Source: Paragordius varius (taxonomy: Eukaryota; Nematomorpha). From it: a DNA stretch of 64,000 nucleotides. Made by a program: the position numbers and the translations under genes. Shown here one piece after another: positions 57,732 through 64,000 of this stretch. The DNA is taken from assembly GCA_964247055.1 (NCBI GenBank), contig OZ176051.1, positions 12,462,001 through 12,526,000 on the forward strand. Direction: 5' to 3'. The notes beneath the pieces are model-generated. The model made no database searches, was not told where the DNA came from, and saw only the letters and a list, made by a program, of their open reading frames with translations. How positions within the stretch are numbered: position 1 is the first letter of the stretch; each line of letters begins with the position of its first letter.

Positions 57732-59859
57732 TTAAGAAGTTGATATATAATTTTTCGGTAGGGTCGGCTTGATATCGAGCAAAAGATTAATGAGATTTGA
57801 TACAACTTTCGATTTATGCTGTGCAATGTGATCATTTATGTGAGTTATGGTTTCCTGAGTCTGTTGGGCAAATTTTTTTTGGGCATCCTCCTTGGAACCC
57901 AGATGCTAAATTTGGTGCAAAACAGTAGAAATATTAAAATCATAATTTATATGATTGGATCAAATGTAAGATAAGACAAATAGCAAAATCAAAATAACTA
58001 TACACTATATAACACTGGACAACAAATTTTTCTGCCACTCGAGTTTTTTGCATTTTCTGATATTTAGTATCATTCTAACAGTAAATCCGAAATAAAAATT
58101 ATAACCCGATGGAAGAATTTTGTATAATTTTATTTTTGATTATGCGCCCTCTTTATCAAAATTTTACTAAAAATGTTTTTCTTTGAAAATATACAAGTAA
58201 TTCCCTTTTGTAATATATCATTCGAAAGAGTAATAAAAACTCTTTAAAATGCATACTAATATGTATTACATCGACAGTTAATATTGGACACAAAGAGCGA
58301 CAAACGCGCGAAGCGAGAGCATTTTTTTAATTATTATATTTTTAAAACTAATGGATGAAAATAGCTCAAACTTTGTTTAGATGGTGATGAATGTCCAAAA
58401 AAGATAACCCAAGAAAGTTTTTTTGATTAAAACATTTTTTTATTGCTTTTATGTCACTCAAAACAGCCATTTTTAAGTTTTTTTGTTTTTTAAAAATTAC
58501 CATCTCATCAATATTAATTTATTTTCTTAACGAGGCTGAAAATTTCGAAATTTTTTAAGATAATAACAAGGTTTAAGGTATTTTTGATCTTTCATAGCCA
58601 TTATGTAATAAATTTACAGTTATAACTATGCATTTTAGTATCCACTAGGCAAAATATTTATGATAATAATAAATTTTATTAAAAAAGCAAACCAAAAGCT
58701 TTTTCAAACATTTTTTTTAAATTAAATACTAATATAACCCTAATAATTATATTAAAATAATTTATATGATTTTCAAATTAGTTTGTCTGTGAAAATTCTT
58801 GACTTATTTAAGGATTAAAAATTTCGACCATTTAAATCCAAATAACTTTTACATCCGATTGATTTAAATGACTTACTACCATTTAAAAGATGCAGTATTT
58901 TGAGCTCTTTCGAATGATATAAAATACATGGCTTCATATTTAAAACTTTTAATTTTCGAAATTTTGAGTTTAATGTAAATCGGGGCCAAAAATTATCGAT
59001 AAACTCTAATATAAAAAAATTCTTTCATGCTAGACCAATTTTCTTTTCAGATATATTAATTATGTAGTTTAATGAAATAAATCTTTAATTTACAAGAATG
59101 GCAGTTAAAAAAAGTTAAAATTTGTTGTCTAGTGTAATATACAATTTTTCCAAAGGCTAATAATAAAAGTATCAAAATACAATATAGTAATCTTAAAAAA
59201 CAATGGCTGTTCAAAACAATACAAGCAATCACATCCATTTCCAGAGAAGTCCACACAATTCACTACCGGATAAACATGCACTAAAAAAGATACTTTATAA
59301 AAAACTTCCAAATAATTGGAACCCTCACACACACACAAAAAAAATATTAAATCAACGGGAATAACAATAATACCTTATATAAAGATGGCGTTTTCAACTT
59401 ACATAAAAATATATACTTCTTCAAAGCACAGGTATTATATAAGTTTTTTTTCTCTTTTCTTAAATAAACTAATCCATTAACTCTATTTTTTTTAATGAAA
59501 AAGTTTTAAAAAGTTTTTCCCAATTTCACCAATTGTACAAAGGGGTGCACCCCGTGCTATTGTCATATAATATACAAAACATTTCTTTACCAAAGTAACC
59601 CTTGCCCCAACAATACTCTGCTAATTTACAAATTTAATTTGGAAAAATTACCATTGCTTCATAATTTTTAAATTCCGCTTCCCTTTGTGCTCGATATGAT
59701 TCTATTTCGGCTTGTGCCTCTTCTTTAGCCTGTTTCATTCGCTTGGCCTTTCCTAAAAAGTATATATAAAAAAAAACTTTTTCTTGCTTCACCGACTTTC
59801 TCAGCCGCCTTTTTTTCGGCTATCAAAAGTTGTTGAATGCTTGCCGTATTACTCGCCAT
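57732..59859 (-). CDS. ATP6V1G: V-type proton ATPase subunit G
   Basis: A peripheral-stalk subunit of the V1 sector; with subunit E it forms the stator of the proton pump. Exons, minus: 59778-59859, 59652-59752 and 57732-57905: 119 codons with stop, 118 aa, exactly the usual length. Sequence in order: MASNTASIQQLLIAEKKAAE, EKVGEARKRKAKRMKQAKEE, AQAEIESYRAQREAEFKNYE, HLGSKEDAQKKFAQQTQE, and the C-terminus VVSNLINLLLDIKPTLPKNY. It is one long charged helix, as in the family. The GEARKRKAKRMKQAKEEAQA block is joined across a 25-nt intron (59753-59777). Intron 2 (57906-59651) holds repeat G. It is divergent from SHMT with 234 bp between start codons. Very secure; vertebrate paralogues 1-3 cannot be distinguished. 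Confidence 0.95.
58013..59146 (+). repeat. Repeat G, full-length inverted-repeat element of about 1.1 kb
   Basis: Left end AACACTGGACAACAAATTTT, then TCTGCCA. Right end AAGAATGGCAGTTAAAAAAA, then AAATTTGTTGTCTAGTGTA. The outer part is inverted (ACTGGACAACAAATTT against AAATTTGTTGTCTAGTG), with inverted TGCCA/TGGCA inside. No transposase frame. A truncated relative is at 9846-10190. It fills most of intron 2 of the V-ATPase gene. Confidence 0.65.
59753..59777 (-). other. 25-nt microintron (V-ATPase G intron 1)
   Basis: On the minus strand GT is followed by nine T, ATATATA and CTTTTTAG. Removal reads GEARK-R-KAKRMKQAKEEA, where the family has GEARKRKNRRLKQAKEEA. Keeping it shifts the frame and gives a stop 17 codons after the junction codon. 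There is no room for any other intron between these two conserved blocks. Confidence 0.88.
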
Positions 59860-60093
59860 ATATTTATCTTTTGAAATTCTTTTTAGAGGACGATCGATTT
59901 GCGTATGAAGTCGAACATGTAAATGATAACAGATTTAAAAAAATAAATTATCCTTATAAATTTTGATCAAACTAATAATATTACGAATTTATAATTTTAT
60001 CAAATTCTACAAATTAAAAAAATTATCATTATTCCCTTTATCACTAATATTCTCTATTTACGCCTATTTACCGTATGTTTCGCAAAACATTGC
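59860..60093. promoter_or_regulatory. Shared intergenic region of divergent V-ATPase G and SHMT
   Basis: 234 bp between the two start codons. A short upstream frame (ATG at 60075, nine codons with stop, ending 60101) overlaps the SHMT start at 60094 in another frame. No promoter motif stands out from the background. Confidence 0.45.
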
Positions 60094-63000
60094 ATGATTA
60101 AACGCCCCACTTTTAGATTTTTATCGGCGTTCGCTAAAAACAACATCTGTGCTCACATTTTTTACCCAAAAAATACACGATATTTATATAACTCTTTGGT
60201 TGCCACACCGAATTTTTTACACAAAATGGTAGCTACGAATGAATCATATTCTGAAACGGTAAATGGCCATAAATCACACGCCTCACCGTTAAATAAATCG
60301 ATTGAGGAAATTGATCCGGAAATGGTTCACCTTATTCGAGAAGAAAAACAGAGACAACTTGAAGGAATCGAACTTATAGCTTCTGAAAATTTTGCTTCTC
60401 GTGCTGTTTTAGAAGCTCTTAGTAGTTGCCCCCACAACAAATATTCTGAAGGATATCCAGGAAATCGGTTTTACAATTCCATTAATTACTTTATACTATC
60501 ATTTTACCTAAAAATAAATATGAAAAAAAATTGAGAGCTATTACTAATTTTGAAGCGCCATTTTGATTTTTATATTTGGTATTTAAATTATTTATTGAAT
60601 TTTAATATGTTCATCATATTTATGATTTACCCTTTTTTTACAAATATACAATATTTTTTATAAGTTTTTTTTTGATGTAATGCAAATTCCAATTGATTAT
60701 GGTTATCCTCTTTAGATGTTATATATGTAATAATATGTGTAATTTAACCTTAGCTAAAACTGTGTCAAACTTAAAATTTGTTATAGCTTAGATTGCTAAA
60801 AAAATATTTTTAAATATTTTCATTTTACAGTAACATATGGTATATTCAATATTAATGTTAAAAAATATTTAGGCGATGGGCGTTGTTTATTTTAATAGAG
60901 AGTATTCATAAACTAATAAATCCGAATTTTATATGCCAATAGTTACTTTTTATCTATATCAAAATAAAATGTAATAAAGATATATTTTTTGTGTTTAGCT
61001 ACTATGGTGGAAACGAAGTGATTGATAAAATTGAATTACTTTGTCAACAAAGAGCTCTGGAATGCTTTGGACTTTCACCCGAAAAATGGGGCGTTAATGT
61101 TCAAGTCTTTTCGGGTTCACCCGCTAATTTTGCCGTTTATACGGGTAAGCTAATAACTTACATACATAAAGTTTTAGAATTGATAAACTTCTTTTCTTTT
61201 GTTGGCAAGCAAATAACTGTCAATTTATTTGGTTGTATGTATTTTGCTATTCTACCTATCTTTTTTAATTTTTGTAACTTAAATTTTCCTTAGATATTTA
61301 GGTTAATAAGTACTAAAATATGGTAATCAACAAAGTTTAGTAATTTGAGTTTGCAATAATGGTGTTTCAAAACCAACAAATTATCCCTTTTTAAACTTTT
61401 TTAAAACTGTAATTTAGTAGCATAAAGTTTTGCATTATTTTTTCTAGCTTTAGTAGGTCCGCACGGAAGGATCATGGGTCTTGACCTAACAGACGGGGGC
61501 CATTTAACACACGGCTTCATGACTGAAAAGAAACGTGTTTCGGCTACCTCACTTTTTTTTGAATCTATGCCTTATAAAGTTAATTTTTTTGAAATAAAAA
61601 GAAATTTATTTAGAAATAGTTCTGTTTTTGTTATAAAGCTAAAAACTTATTAAGTTTATATCCATTCAAAATGACATATTATCTAAAATTAAACAGTCTT
61701 TTGAATTATGAATATTTTTTTTATAATTTTGATAACGGGAAAAAATTCAATCTACGCATGAGTTATTAAAATTGTTAGGAAATATTTTTGTTGCAATTCA
61801 AAAATATGGCTTTTTATTTTATTTCCACATATTTTACAATATGTTTTTTTTATCTTTCACAAACATAAATATTTTTGTTTAAATAAAATTATTTAACAAA
61901 AACCATTTTTATTTATCTAAAATTTTATACATTATTTTTCATGTGATTTCTTAGGTTAATCCTGAAACTGGTCTCATAGATTATGAAGCTTTGGAAAAAA
62001 ATGTGAAATTGTTTAAACCAAAACTTATTATTGCAGGTTAGCAAAAACGTTATCAATAAGTTTAAAATTTATACCCTTGAAACAATGATAAAGCTAGAAT
62101 GCTAAAATTGATTATACGGACGTATATATATATATATATATATGATTTTTTTTGACAATTTATCTATTATCATTAACTTTTTTAATAATTATAATATTCT
62201 AAATGTAAATAGATTTAAAATATTGAATTTTTACCAAATTTTAATATATATTGCTAGGTGAAACCAAATACAAAATAGTTTTCGATGGATAATCTTAATT
62301 TTACCGCTAACTTCAAATTTTTACAAATTTATAGTAGAGATGTTATGGTGATATTTATATATATATATGTTATTTAATTAGTTATTGCAGAAATAAAAAA
62401 AAAATATTTTTTTAGTGTAAAAATTCCGTCTTAATTAAATTGAAAACATTAATTTAATTTTAGCCTGAATGACTAATAAAATAATTTATCTACCTTTTGA
62501 ACAATGGAATCAACCATTATTAATATATTATTGGTTACAATAAATTTATAAAATATCCGCTCCTCCTTACCCTAGGTATCACCTGTTACAGTCGTCATTT
62601 AGATTATCAGCGGTTTCGTCGGATTGCTGATTCTGTTGGGGCCATTCTAATGGCTGATATGGCTCACGTGTCTGGTCTCGTGGCTGGTGGTCACGTGCCT
62701 GAAAGCCCATTTGCCTACGCTGATGTGGTTACCACGACAACGCACAAATCTTTGCGGGGTCCGCGGGCTGCACTTATCTTTTATCGCAGAGGTATTTTTT
62801 CTGTTTATAAATAAATATATATATAGGTATAAATTGTGTGTATTGAACTAAAAAGAAAGTAATTCAAGACTGTTTAAGCGATTTGACAAAAACATTTTAT
62901 CTTAACATTAGGCATATATTGTTATATGCAAGTTAAAAAGTATCATACAATTAATTTTATATATGTTGAAATTTTAAACTATTTTAAGAATAAAATTGAA

Positions 63001-64000
63001 AATCAGAACCATTAGGCTCTAAAACAATGAACTGGCTTTAAACCTATTAAGGAACATAAAATACGGTGTGTTATACTATACCTCATCATATATAAAACAT
63101 TTTGGTTTTTCGCTTATTTTCAAATTTTTTACTCTAATTAATGCATATACATAGGATTAAAGAATGTTAATGCCAAAGGTGACAAGGTGATGTATGATTA
63201 TGAAAAACTAATAAATGAAACTGTCTTTCCAGGACTCCAGGGGGGACCCCATAATAACTCTATTGCAAGTATATCAACCAATTTAACATCTGATACAAAG
63301 TTTTATATTAACATCATTTAGAACATTTTTACACAACATTAAAATTTAAAATAGGATCACATTCAAATATTAATTTTAAATTTAGATTGTGCAAATATAT
63401 TGCTATAATTTACATATACTTTGTGAACAAATTTTTTAATTGGAAAATGTAACATAACATAAAATATATATAATTGAACAATAATACAGTTCTAATTTGC
63501 AATTTAATCACAACATTGCATGGCGTGAAGTTAGTTGGACATCTCTAAATCATTTACCCTATTTATTATGTTTTACAGTTGAGTATGAATCTAAGTAATG
63601 AAACATAAAATCCTGAAATTTTGTTTCATTATATCGAATAAACTGGAACTATTGACTAATACGTACACATCTTTCACACACAACTATCTAAACTACTATT
63701 GTTTATCTTGTTATTTCATTTATCTTAATTTTTGCTTCCTTCCTTTAGCATTATAAAATACAATTTTCATTATTAGGTATTATATAAAATTCCTTCTAAT
63801 TTTTACTTTAATTATTGTGTGAATTAGTTTCTCGTTTGATTAGTGCTGGACAAAAAGGTCAACATTAATCCATTTTTTGCAGCCTAGCCATATAATATAT
63901 TTTAGGTATCGCAGTGGCGCTCAAACTGGCCTCTCAACCCGAATTCAAAGAGTATGGAAAGCAAATTCTTGCAAACGCAAAACAACTTAGTTCATCTCTT
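60094..64000 (+). CDS. SHMT: Serine hydroxymethyltransferase, N-terminal two thirds (3' end beyond window)
   Basis: A PLP enzyme that converts serine and tetrahydrofolate to glycine and methylene-tetrahydrofolate. Exons: 60094-60467, 60999-61144, 61448-61578, 61955-62036, 62576-62791, 63155-63268, 63906 to the edge (386 codons so far). Landmarks: [104 protein letters not shown], the PLP-binding [11 protein letters not shown] (Lys302), [14 protein letters not shown] and [13 protein letters not shown]. About 75 residues precede the conserved core. The first 44, rich in R/K/F/S and poor in acidic residues, look like a mitochondrial targeting peptide; Met45 (60226) would start a cytosolic form. 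I cannot separate SHMT1 from SHMT2. Confidence 0.94.

Overview
The window is nuclear DNA of an A+T-rich animal: by eye about three quarters or more of the bases are A/T. Genes are split by GT-AG introns and are conserved eukaryotic housekeeping genes plus a repulsive guidance molecule (RGM) gene, a family known from animals. I cannot name the phylum. All exon models below were built by hand from reading frame, splice sites and remembered family sequences, with no alignment software.

Layout: (1) 459-9146, minus: MTAP, 3' end beyond the left edge; its 7.3-kb fourth intron holds a full-length RTE-like LINE (3591-7000) with a 12-bp target duplication. (2) 9147-15938: 6.8 kb of repeats, four copies of one inverted-repeat element and a decayed second reverse transcriptase. 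(3) 15939-17731, plus: PSMB3, 206 aa, complete. (4) 18866-25885, minus: splicing factor SLU7, 12 exons, 512 aa. (5) 25964-42523, plus: nucleoporin NUP214, 22 exons, about 1533 aa, start codon only 78 bp from that of SLU7. (6) 43837-about 49217, minus: RGM-family gene, 5' end unresolved. (7) 49218-57731: 8.5 kb without a recognised gene, including a degenerate tandem repeat of about 300 bp. (8) 57732-59859, minus: V-ATPase subunit G, 118 aa. (9) 60094-64000, plus: SHMT, running off the right edge, 234 bp from and divergent to subunit G.

Main observation: ultra-short introns of 21-28 nt at the 5' ends of genes. They are intron 1 of MTAP (25 nt), intron 1 of PSMB3 (23 nt, directly after the ATG), introns 1-3 of NUP214 (28, 27, 21 nt) and intron 1 of subunit G (25 nt). 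Each one restores the family protein across the junction, and each would bring in a stop or frameshift if kept. Later introns of the same genes run from 66 nt to several kb. Introns this small are reported in dicyemid mesozoans, but there they are general; here they are polarised to gene starts and coexist with long, repeat-packed introns.

Non-coding space is filled with inverted-repeat elements of several families. Some are near-perfect palindromes beside (TA)n tracts, and some carry tandem repeats of about 21 bp inside their termini. The genes have unrelated cellular roles and are not a pathway; the two close divergent pairs probably share promoters.
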